From Lepidodermella squamata (taxonomy: Eukaryota > Gastrotricha): 64,000 nt of DNA. The DNA lies in the NCBI GenBank assembly GCA_047495785.1, contig JBLDXI010000019.1:2914001-2978000 (forward strand). The letters run 5' to 3'. The position numbers and the translations under genes are program-made. Below are positions 11,893-21,436 of this stretch, one piece after another; the stretch's first letter is position 1; every line of letters begins with the position of its first letter. The notes beneath the pieces were generated by a model. The model was not told the origin of the DNA. It saw nothing but the letters and a program-made list of their open reading frames with translations, and did not search any database.

Positions 11893-12060
11893 ACGACGGT
11901 CGCCATTCGCTGACGAATATGTTCGTGCAGCCCTCGATCCGATATTACTTCGAAACAGCGTTTTTTGAAATCGGCCTAAAAACGTTCTTTGACATTTTTG
12001 AGTTGACGAATGCAATTAATGCAGTGATGGTGCCCACATTCGCTAAAATATTTCGACTGC
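11893..12060 (-). pseudogene. second RING-like fragment
   Basis: The minus strand encodes ECGHHHCINCIRQLKNVKER, very close to the core of the 11428-11652 frame. It then reaches a stop, or possibly a short intron, before a stretch reading FKKRCFEVISDRGLHEHIRQ. The two copies are in the same orientation about 500 bases apart, so this is a diverged tandem duplication. No intact frame spans it. Confidence 0.5.
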
Positions 12061-12579
12061 CGAGTTATCAAGGCCTTTTCTACGAGCTAAATCGACATGT
12101 TTCGTTCCACAGTTTTTTCTCAATTTAGCCAACTTGAGTCTGTACTGCAAACCATAAGTGTAATAGCGACAGTAGGAATACAGTCTAAAAATGCGATCAA
12201 TGAACAATCGGTTGAGCTTGTAGTAGTAGGGAATTTTGAAACGTGGAAAAGTAGCTTTGAGATATTTTTGGCGAATTATACTTTAACCGTCAGCAATTTC
12301 CTTCTTTTCACAGCAAAATCCTTTTTCTCACAGCAATTTTTTTTTCGCGAGGAACATCTTTTATTTGCAGCAAATCCCGTTTTATTTCAGGAGAAAAGAA
12401 AAAAAATTGCAAGTTGAAATTGAAATTCACCACGCGATTCAGCGTCGCGTGTTTAGTTAGCATCATCACATGTCAGTAGCATTGTCAGTCAATTATTGCT
12501 AAATTATTCGGAAAAAATGTCAGCTTTTTCTGAAATGAACATTTCCCAATTTTCCACGTCACCCTATTTCCCCAGGGCC

Positions 12580-13011
12580 ACTGGAAAAATTAACGGTTTA
12601 CAATAATAAAAAGTTGTGTTTTAAATAGTATAATTATTCAATTTAAATTGTAAAAAAACAACAGGCGTTAGTTTTCTCAGCAATGTGGCACTTTATTATA
12701 ATGGCGAACTTTGAAGTATAAATCACGACTGAAAACTACAAACAGAGATATCCGACTATAAGTATATTTTGGTTGTTATAACAATTTGAAACATTCCGAT
12801 GAAAAGGCACATATACGTTTCATGGCAAAACAATATGGATATCAATATGAGAGAGAGAGTTACGAAAATGATCGCGAAAAGTCTGAACAAATTACCACAG
12901 TTTCCTTCAAATTAATATTGAGCAATTTTTAGGGTGTAGCAAAGTATTATATCACCAATGGAAAAGCGATGACGAGCATTGATACGAATTTAATATATAG
13001 CAACAACACAC
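12580..13011 (+). repeat. left 432-bp terminal inverted repeat
   Basis: Starts ACTGGAAAAATTAACGG at 12580 and ends TAGCAACAACACACA near 13011. It pairs with 15798-16229 in opposite orientation with no difference noticed. Confidence 0.85.
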
Positions 13012-13641
13012 AGTGGCCTAAAACGCGAATATGTCGCACCAAACAGCGTTTTGAAAAAGTCATATGATCGGAAAAACCGATATAGATTCTGAAAGCCCTG
13101 GTTTCGGGCTACATTAGGAACTTACAATTTTTGACTTTCTCAGATGACGTAACACCTATTACGTCATGTCAAAATACTACCTAACAGGCGTGCCAAAAAA
13201 GTGTTTTAGAGCAAATTTTGCCACTTGATTGCGAGCAAAGTGTAACAGCTGGGCTTTTATCGTTTTGCAAGTGTGTGAAGGTTATGTCAACAGAGATTTC
13301 CTGAAAATGTCGGCGTCTTTTGACAAACAGATGTTGCGTAATTGTCAAATATCAAACCGCTGTCAAATGCCATCTGTCGGTGACAAAATTGATCTTCGTT
13401 GTAGCCAGCTCTTAGAATCCGTGAGTTATAGGCTCCAAATATTTTTCTGAAATCCCCAGTGACCATATCTATTTAATTTGACACTTAAAAGCTATGTGGG
13501 AGTTCTCCGTATACTAGTAATCAGCGTCACCGAGGGAGAAAGTTTCTGTCGGTGACGCTATTTTTTTCCTGTCACCGACAGATAAATTAACTATTTTTAT
13601 GCTGTTTAGTCATTATTTCGGCATTTTATTGAATATTGAGT

Positions 13642-15748
13642 ATGGCAGCAAAAAGCGGAGCTGAAAGGACTGCAAAATGGCGTTCTAATCTCAGTCAAAA
13701 ACAAAAGGCGGACATTCGAGAACATGATCGACTGTACCACACCGAAACACGGGCAGCAGAATCGTCTGCTGAGACGGAAAATCGACGCAAGAAGGACAGG
13801 GAGAGTAAAAAAGCTACCTATGATATGAAAAAGGCAGCTAAAACCGAAGTTGTCGATACACCAGTGGTGGAAGAGCCTGATGAAAGCCATGAAGAAAACA
13901 ACGACTCGGCTTATTCGAGTCGGCAGCGATTAGGTCGCGATTATGCAAAACTCTGGAGAGCACTGCCGACAGATCCTTCGAAGCAGCAAGTTCTGGCCAT
14001 GAAGCTAGCTAAGGACCAAGGTCTCGGCAAGCAATTACCTAAGAGGCAATACAAGGGGCGACCGATTACCGAGCAATTGAAGGTATTAATTCAGGAAATA
14101 TATGAAGAACATTCCCGAGTATCGCCAAATCAACGTGACGTTCACAAAAATGGTAAATCGAAAATGTTTATGGACATACCAATTAACGAATTATTTGGTA
14201 TATTCTGCCGCCGCCACGGCGAAAATTTGATTGGCAAAACGAAGTTTCAAAAGCTCAGGCCGGAACATGTTATCACGAATGACAAAATACCGGCTAACGT
14301 CTGCGTTTGCGTCGTTCACGAAAACGTCAGGCTTGTCCTGGAAGAGCTTCATCGCGTTGAAAAAGAGTTCCCGATTTCAACTCATGATCTAGTTGCCCAG
14401 GTAGAAATGCTTTATCATTACCTATTGGATTCGTAACACTAATAATTATTTCGATTTAGATTACCTGTGGATCCGAACTCGAGGAAAATTGTGCAAATGG
14501 GCTTTGTGAGAACTGCGGAATGGGTCGTTTGCTGGACTTGGAAGCACGGCTCTTTCCGGATATCAACGCGAGAATGGCTACCATTGTAAATTTCAGAGAA
14601 TGGAAGGCTGGATCGGAAACATACATTGATAAAACAGGTAAAATTATCTTTGTAAATCCCGCCTTTTCACATGTCATTTTTACCTAGGATGTGAAAAAGG
14701 AACGTCACGCACGAAAAAGACGGAGAAGCAGGTCGCGTTGAATCAACTCATTGAAACTCTGAATGGTAAAATCCCGGAACTGCTACTTCATACGTATATC
14801 AAACGCCGGCAAGCAGCGACTTTCAGTCGCCAAACCAAAAACGTCCCCTTGAACAGCTGTGTAGTGCAAGTGGATTTCGCGGAAAATTACACCATTGCTG
14901 AGCAGGATGAAGTGCAGTCCGCTCATTTCGGCAAAGGTCAAGTAAGGTTTTTGTGAATTAATAGTTTTTATATTATATCTGCTAACTTTTTTTTATAGAT
15001 AACATTGTTTACTGCTGTTGCTTGGCTTCGAAAAAAACGCGACGATGCGGAAACTACTGATCCGGAGACTACGCCGTCATGCTTTGCAGTTGCTTCTGAC
15101 AGGATGGAGCACAATTTCGCCGCCGCATATTGCTTTCTTCTCGAAATCTTGAAGCGTCTGATGTCTGATTGTCCGTCAATTCGCCATGTCGAGGGTTGGA
15201 GCGATGGAGCTGCCAGCCAGTTCAAGCAGCGCTATTTTATTGCCGCGTTGACGCTGATGTCGAAAGAGCTGGGCATTTCTATGCATTGGAATTTCTTCGC
15301 CTCTTACCACGGCAAAGGCGCGGTTGATGGCGTCGGTGGATTGGTGAAGAGCAAAGTTCGATCCAAAGTGTACAGCCGTCAAGCGCTAGTTACGGATGCG
15401 AGAACATTTGCCTCGATTTCTGAAGCTATTGTTGAGAACGTGCAATGCTTCTTTGTCAGCAGCGAAGCAGTGGATCGTTGCGAGCCAGAAGTCGGTGATG
15501 TCTGGGACGGTGAGGAATTAATTCAAAAAGAAGTGAAACAAATTCCCGCCACTCAAAAGCAACATTGCTTTCAAGTCATTTCACCTTATGTGATTAGCTA
15601 CACTTCAATTTCGGACTCAAACGACTCTAAAACTCACGAGTTTCACGAAGAATCAAGTTTGCGACGAAGGCGATTCTCCACGGTCTCGATTGAGAATGAT
15701 GATGATGAAATGGACACGTCCATTTCATCATCATCATTCTCAATATAG
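13642..15748 (+). CDS. DDE-type transposase, superfamily unresolved, 4 exons
   Basis: Exons 13642-14400, 14460-14637, 14688-14941 and 14999-15748 join in phase to about 646 codons. The N-terminus is Lys/Arg-rich and helical. The middle has a CGSELEENCANGLCENCG zinc-binding cluster. The catalytic half shows VQVDFAENYT, then VEGWSDGAASQFKQRYF, then NFFASYHGKGAVDGVGG, a pattern I recognise from a widespread but poorly named invertebrate transposase group; the Asp residues in DFAENY and SDGAASQF are likely catalytic. The last dozen residues (ENDDDEMDTSISSSSFSI) are encoded by a perfect hairpin, so the natural C-terminus may have been altered. The frame is otherwise open. Confidence 0.75.
15689..15744. 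repeat. perfect hairpin at transposase 3' end
   Basis: ATTGAGAATGATGATGATGAAATGGAC is followed, after two bases, by its reverse complement. It spans the final codons and gives the same Asp/Glu/Ser-rich string on both strands. A fold-back copying scar is likely. Confidence 0.9.
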
Positions 15749-15770
15749 CTATATATATCATTCTCAATAT

Positions 15771-15822
15771 AATTTAATATATAGCAACAACACACGTGTG
15801 TGTTGTTGCTATATATTAAATT
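15771..15822. repeat. 52-bp perfect palindrome at TIR boundary
   Basis: Twenty-six bases (AATTTAATATATAGCAACAA then CACAC) followed directly by the reverse complement. It sits exactly where the right inverted repeat begins, so one arm belongs to the repeat and the other is an extra inverted copy of its inner edge. Confidence 0.9.
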
Positions 15823-16229
15823 CGTATCAATGCTCGTCATCGCTTTTCCATTGGTGATATAATACTTTGCTACACCCTAAAAATTGCTCAATATTAATTT
15901 GAAGGAAACTGTGGTAATTTGTTCAGACTTTTCGCGATCATTTTCGTAACTCTCTCTCTCATATTGATATCCATATTGTTTTGCCATGAAACGTATATGT
16001 GCCTTTTCATCGGAATGTTTCAAATTGTTATAACAACCAAAATATACTTATAGTCGGATATCTCTGTTTGTAGTTTTCAGTCGTGATTTATACTTCAAAG
16101 TTCGCCATTATAATAAAGTGCCACATTGCTGAGAAAACTAACGCCTGTTGTTTTTTTACAATTTAAATTGAATAATTATACTATTTAAAACACAACTTTT
16201 TATTATTGTAAACCGTTAATTTTTCCAGT
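15798..16229 (-). repeat. right 432-bp terminal inverted repeat
   Basis: Reverse complement of 12580-13011, ending CCGTTAATTTTTCCAGT at 16229. Confidence 0.85.
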
Positions 16230-16452
16230 AGTATTTTCCAGGATTAGGCGCCTGCTTCAGTGTACCTCTCGCGACTTGTTGTTGCCAGAACGATTGACAC
16301 CTGTATACTCCTATTCAAGTGACAAATGTTATGCAGTGACCGGCCATCCTGTTTCGCGAATCATCGTGAATCTGCTGCGCAAAAATTAGGTAGGAACATT
16401 TAATTACCACCATCGATGATCCTTTACTTGATGTTAGTTTGCCATTTTAATT

Positions 16453-16635
16453 CCTAGGCCTAGCTTAGGCCCAGAAATTTAACTGGGCCTAGTCTAGGCC
16501 CAGTTATAATAGCCTATATCTTACGATGATTTCCTTAGGCCTATGCTAGGCCTGGACCGGGTCTAGGCTCGGTGCACTTAGGCCTATGCTAGGCCTAGGA
16601 GCCTAGTCTAGGCCTAGGAGCCTAGTCTAGGCCTA
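16453..16635. repeat. right subterminal TAGGCCTA repeat array
   Basis: About ten TAGGCCTA/CTAGGCC-type units leading into the right terminal repeat of the CACTA-like element; the counterpart of 4182-4294. Together they mark 4166-16651 as one unit. Confidence 0.75.
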
Positions 16636-17032
16636 CAGACTTTTGACTGGGTGGTAGAAAATATAGGTTATGAAGGTCACCAAGTCACCAAGCTCTCTGG
16701 ACGACACGAGCGAGCGATCGTGGCTGACGGATGACAGTAATGTCTGACTGTGGAATTTTTCCCGGAAAATCGGAAACATAATCTCCATCGCGCGGTGAGC
16801 CAACGGCCGATATTGACTTGGCATTTAGCCTTATTCGATAGATTGATTCGCCTTATTGATATTGATATTCAATATTCAAGATTAAAAACATTGTATACCT
16901 ATTATTGCTAACATCATTCTCATCATTATCGATGCCATAAATAGATATTGGACTAGACCTCGTTTCAGACAGATTAATTTTATCAGTTTTTTTATTGCAA
17001 CACTTTCAAATGAAAGGCTTTTTTTAAGCCAC

Positions 17033-17056
17033 GTGACGCATTATTGGAATTCGATA
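17033..17056 (+). promoter_or_regulatory. conserved NLR upstream motif, copy 2
   Basis: GTGACGCATTATTGGAATTC then GATA, about 150 bases before the NLR A start codon. A looser match (AATAATAAATAG, TATA-like) follows about 65 bases downstream, also present before the other two copies. Confidence 0.6.
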
Positions 17057-17207
17057 ACCCCTACCACCACCTACTCAATCATCGCAGGTGCGTTATAATG
17101 CTGAATAATAAATAGCGAACCAATATAAACTTCGTGTGGCCGAACTATTCCCAGTCACCACAACAGTACTGTAATAAGGTGTATTTTTGAAAGGTTTAGC
17201 CTCAAAC

Positions 17208-20200
17208 ATGAGCTTATTACCGGAGATCACCAAAGCAATCGAAGCGTGTCGAAAATTCGGCTTCAACGCAGCGTCAACAGCAAGAAAAATGCTAGACCCA
17301 AAATTGCATCCCGAAAATCGTGAATCGATCCAAAGAATTTTCAGCTCGAGTTTTCTGACCAAAATCACGGAAAATACCAACGAAGCCATCGAATTATTTT
17401 GCGACAAAATGCTCGAAACAAAAGATCTCGAGGGATTCCTATTATTCCTGATAAATTCAGACCGACTGCTAATCGATCATCTACTGACTACGAATTTTTC
17501 AATCTCATACTGCGAAAAATCTGAGCGAATCGCCGAAATTCGATTTTCGATAATTTGTTCGATTTATAGCGATCTGAATGTTTTTTCTTGCCCTGACTAC
17601 ATCAACAGTTCGCCACAAAAAGGCAGGATTTATCACGACTCAACCCTGGCGAAAATCAAGAATTACATGCCTCGGACTGGTGATGCTCTCCTTCAAGCAG
17701 AATTCCTGGGACTATGTTCCAGAAATTCAAAGCATAACTGTCTAGTTTTACACGGTCATTCAGGCCTTGGAAAAACCATGGCTGCCACACATGCCGTAGT
17801 TCTGAATGAGCCTCTACTCAAGTCTTGCGGCATCACTACAATCGCATGGCTGAACTGCTCAATTTTCCCGGCTAATAGCAGAAACTATTTAACCAGGAAT
17901 GCATTTTTTGAACATTTGGCCAGGATTTTCAGCTTGAAATACCAATATGGTGACGTGCATGAAGTCGACTACGTCGTTCGATGGTTCCTGCGCGTCTATT
18001 CAGCACCGAACCGGAAAATTTTGCTGGTCCTCGACAACATCAGCCATCCTTTTATCCTCAAATTAGCGGCGAATATCTGCGAAAATGTCCATGTTTTGGC
18101 GACGAGTAGAAATTCGACTTTTAAAACTTTTCATGATTTCAATGAAATTCAAATCATGCATATGGCCGATGAACGTATTGCCGAACTTGCCAATCTGGAA
18201 CAGCCAGAGTTATGTTTGGGATCGCCTTTCGTAGCTTCAGTTGTCGGTTCCAGAATCCTAGAGCCAGCTTGTGAAAACGTTGCTTACAGCTCAAATTGGA
18301 CACATTACGAGATCGACTGCCTAAAATTGCTGAAACTCGTCTTCGATGAGCTGTCTGCAGCTGACAAGGAGCTTTATATTGCTTTCCTCATCTACCTGCC
18401 GGAGATCCCCCTCGAGCCTGAGGATCTAGCTATTTTATGGAATTTCGAAGATTTGAACAAGGTCAGGAAGCAGATCACAATTTTCTTGGAGAAATCACTG
18501 GTCAAAGAAACAGACGAATCAAACTTCGCGATTCATCCAATGCTTTTCGATATAGCTTATCGATTTGCTGTTAATTCGTACGGCCTTGATCCTTACTCGG
18601 CTGTCATCGACGTTAGACGATACATATTGTTGGAGAATCGCGAATGGTTTGAAAAAATTGTGACAAACAAAAGAGTGCAACTTCTCGAAGCTATTGTCGA
18701 ACATTTTCTTAGTGAAGAATGTTATTCCTTGGGAGCTAAAGAGGTTCTGCTCGAATATTTCTTTCCCAATGAGGAGAGTACTCCTCTTACGATCCTTATC
18801 GATTGTAAGCTGGAGAAGCGATTCGACAAAGCTGAGAATTTTGCACTGGTAGCGCTTGGGAGGATTCTGCAAAATTTGCTCGAGGGTGATAATGAGCCGC
18901 GAGACTATCCTGGAATCACGTTACAACGATGCAAAAGTACTGGATTATGGGCTAAAATGTTGGAAACTGTCGAGAATGGGCGATTTTGGTACGAAAACAT
19001 CATGCTAACAGCTGCTGTGCTTGGCTACGATGACTTGGCGATGACATTTCTCGACGATGAAGATTTCTTCAGCCATGTCCATGTGATTGATAGCAACGGC
19101 GAGAATATGTTGATGAAAGCGGTTCGCGGCGGTTGTCCCAGGGTGGCTAGGGCGATTCCGCAGTCGTACGACGCTGTTGACGATAAGGTCTACAACCAGG
19201 TGAATAAAAATGGCGAAACTTCGATGATGATTGCGATAGCGAGTGATTATCCTTCCTGGGCTGCTATTCTGATGAAAACTGAGAAATGTGACTTGGCAAT
19301 GGAGACGACGCCCAAGTTCGATAGACAGCGATCAGTTGGGGCACATTGCCTGTGGCGAACCAGGTAGGTTTGATGGGAAGGAATTCAGCTATATTTGTGT
19401 CCCATTCTCTCTTTTATACTTCTGATTTCAGATTAGTAAGATGCACCTTGAGTATCGATCTCATTGATTGAATTTGTATGATTGATTTCTTTGAATGGCG
19501 GATGATGGATAAACTCGGATCATCATTATAGGGCGACTTTGCAGTCACATGACTAAGGTCAAAGGCCTTCTATTTTTTTCTGGTCTGTGGCGCGGTCGCG
19601 CAGTCGTTGTGGCGTAGTGGATCAAAAACATGGCTTTTTATTCCAACATCATTAGTTCGACTCCTGGTGGTGCATCGTTTTTTTTTACTCTCATTTTTAA
19701 GTAAGCATTTTTTTACACGACCGCCCGACCACAACGACTGCGCGACCGCGCGACCAAGACCAGAAAAAAATAGAAGGACTTTGACCTTAGTCATGTGACT
19801 GCAAAGTCGCCCTATAATGATAGGGAATAATTCTACCTCAAGAGTACTTCTTTTAAAATTTAGCTACACTTGATTGGACCTTGAATTAAAAATTGAAGCA
19901 TTTTCTTCCTTTCAGACATCAAGTTAAACATGACCTGATGGATGAGCTTTCCAAAGTCGCACACCTGGAACCAGATGAAATCGAGTATCTCGACGTCATT
20001 AAACCAGCAACTGAATCGGGCGGCAGTGGAAATCTCGAAATATGCGAAGACATTAACGACCTCCTGTTACGCAGCTTATTCGGCAACGAAGTTACGTCGA
20101 ATCTTCCGCAGAGCTCACGACATCTCATGAAACAAATCTACAACTACAACCATACCAAAGAACTCGATTTAGACTCCCAGGAAGTCAGCCTGAGAGATTT

Positions 20201-21047
20201 GTCGTTAGGTCTTCTTCTCGCTTGTTATATTGGCAGTGAAGCTGCAGAAAACCTTATCAAAAGAGGGGCAAATGTTGACGTGAGGAATCAAGTTTCCCCG
20301 ACCAGAACGGCTTTAATGGAAGCTACAAGAAATGGCAACCAGGCTGCAGTGAAAACTCTCCTTGAAAACGGGGCAGATGTCCATGCTAGGGACGCCCATG
20401 CCCTGACTGCCATTTACTACGCTGCTGGACATGACAGAGAAGTAATAATGAAGCTTCTCATAGAATACGGCACGAATGTTGAAGATAGGAATGAATTTGG
20501 CGAACCCATTCTCAAAATTGCTGCAAAATTTGGATCCGTTAAGTGTACAAAACTTCTGTTGGACATCGGGGTTGATGTTGATTCTCCGGACGAAGATCAC
20601 ATGACGGCGTTGACGGAAGCCTGCTATGAAGGTTTCGACGAAATAGTTGCCATGCTGATCGCATCAGGAGCGAAAATTGATATCAAGGACGATTCAGGCT
20701 GGACTTCTCTCATGCGCGCTGCTACGACCTGTCATCCTAAAGTTGTTGCCATGATTTTGGACCATCCTATAGGTGCTAAAACGATTGACTGGATGAACGA
20801 AAATGGCAATACATCTTTGATGTTGGCTATTAAATATTTGAGTGATCATGAAACGATCCAGTTGCTGCTGGACCATGGCGCTAGGTTGGATTTGCGGAAT
20901 CCAAAGACAAACCGTACTGTTTTAGATGACGCATTCGACGAGTTTGCGGGTGAAACTCACCCGTCCTATGCTCTTTTGCTCGGCTATCGGCCCCCAATAT
21001 GGCGCCGCTTTTGCGGATTTTTTGTGTTGGAACTGCTGGATTGGTAA
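17208..21047 (+). CDS. NLR A: CARD-like, NB-ARC, ankyrin protein
   Basis: Two exons, 17208-19363 and 19916-21047, join in phase to about 1095 codons. Residues 1-95 look like a CARD-type death fold (ending DLEGFLLFLINSDRLLIDHLL). The NB-ARC part has P-loop GHSGLGKT (about 183-190), Walker B ILLVLDNI (about 271-278, second Asp replaced by Asn), ATSR (about 298) and LGSPF in place of GLPL. A winged helix ends in AIHPMLFDIAY, matching the MHD motif. The second exon encodes at least six ankyrin repeats. This is CED-4/Apaf-1-like with ankyrin repeats instead of WD40, so an ATP-switched signalling or immune receptor is the likely role (inference). It is convergent with a GPCR gene. The 552-base intron contains a MITE. 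An acceptor-like TTTAG lies just before the ATG. Confidence 0.85.
19522..19821. mobile_element. 300-bp MITE with tRNA-like core in NLR A intron
   Basis: Arms of about 90 bases are inverted repeats: ATCATTATAGGGCGACTTTG on the left and its reverse complement on the right, continuing through the GTCACATGACTAAGG stretch. It lies wholly inside the NLR A intron; the equivalent NLR B intron is about 310 bases shorter and lacks it. The loop holds a tRNA-like sequence. No clean target duplication was found outside the arms. Confidence 0.8.
19606..19685 (+). other. tRNA-like (Pol III A/B-box) sequence in MITE
   Basis: TGGCGTAGTGG (A-box-like, 19610-19620) and AGTTCGACTCC (B-box-like, 19653-19663) at a tRNA-like spacing, followed by a run of eight or more T from 19678. 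No convincing acceptor stem could be drawn, so this is a tRNA-derived fragment rather than a working tRNA gene. Confidence 0.5.
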
Positions 21048-21436
21048 ATAAAAAATCCGATTTTACTGTCCCAACTTGACAGTATTTCATTTATGGGATA
21101 TGCTAAACTCACTAAATACTCATCTAATATTCTAATTTCCTTAATTTTACTTGAGAGCCATCAAAATTATCATATCAGCTTCGCTAGCTTATCACTTAAT
21201 ACCAAGTACCATCAATACTCTTTGTAATAAATATTGGTTCTTGGATCTTAATCTTTGTATGGAGTTAGGCTGGTCATTCGATGTTCAGTTCTGTGTTCAG
21301 TATCTTAAAGCCTTTCGGACTGAATCGTTCAGTTAGAATATATTCGGTTTCCCGAACATTGCGGTTTGTATTTAATTGTTCTGCCCTCGATATAACAGTC
21401 TTTTTCTTGTTCTTATTCTTGATTCTATTCAGTCAA

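Larger units (their letters stand above)
10842..12579. other. transposon interior with gene fragments
   Basis: Sequence between the transposase gene and the nested transposon. It holds a transposase fragment and two related RING-like fragments (listed separately). The remainder is AT-rich with no supported gene; a 106-codon plus-strand frame at 12097-12417 has no motif. Confidence 0.5.
12580..16229. mobile_element. nested DDE transposon with 432-bp TIRs
   Basis: The inverted repeats 12580-13011 and 15798-16229 (432 bases each) match base for base as far as I could follow by eye, starting ACTGGAAAAATTAACGG. Between them lies a four-exon gene for a DDE-type transposase. No exact target duplication is visible; the flanks share only a loose TATTTyCCCAGG-like match on either side. 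The near-identical repeats argue for a recent insertion into the larger CACTA-like element. I could not place it in a named superfamily. Confidence 0.85.
4166..16651. mobile_element. 12.5-kb CACTA/EnSpm-like DNA transposon
   Basis: The left end reads CCCAGTCAAAAGTCTGTAGG (from 4166) and continues through GCCTAGACTAGG. The right end, ending at 16651, is its exact reverse complement over more than 30 bases. TG flanks both sides (4164-4165 and 16652-16653), which would suit a 2-bp target duplication. Both ends carry arrays of TAGGCCTA-type palindromic repeats, the usual subterminal binding sites of CACTA elements. Inside are a Tnp2-type transposase gene (plus strand) and a BEN-domain gene (minus strand), head to head. 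A Tc1/mariner-type element and a long-TIR DDE transposon have inserted into it. The termini do not begin with CACTA, so the family assignment rests on the transposase and the subterminal repeats. Confidence 0.8.

Noticed and set aside
15643-15840. 65-codon minus-strand frame
   Set aside because: Mirror image of the hairpin-encoded end of the transposase gene; not a separate gene.
12551-16245. 11-bp target duplication of the nested transposon (TATTT..CCAGG)
   Set aside because: The two strings differ and are separated from the ends by extra bases, so it does not qualify as a duplication.
19606-19685. functional tRNA gene
   Set aside because: A- and B-box-like strings are present, but no acceptor stem pairs; kept only as a tRNA-like sequence.
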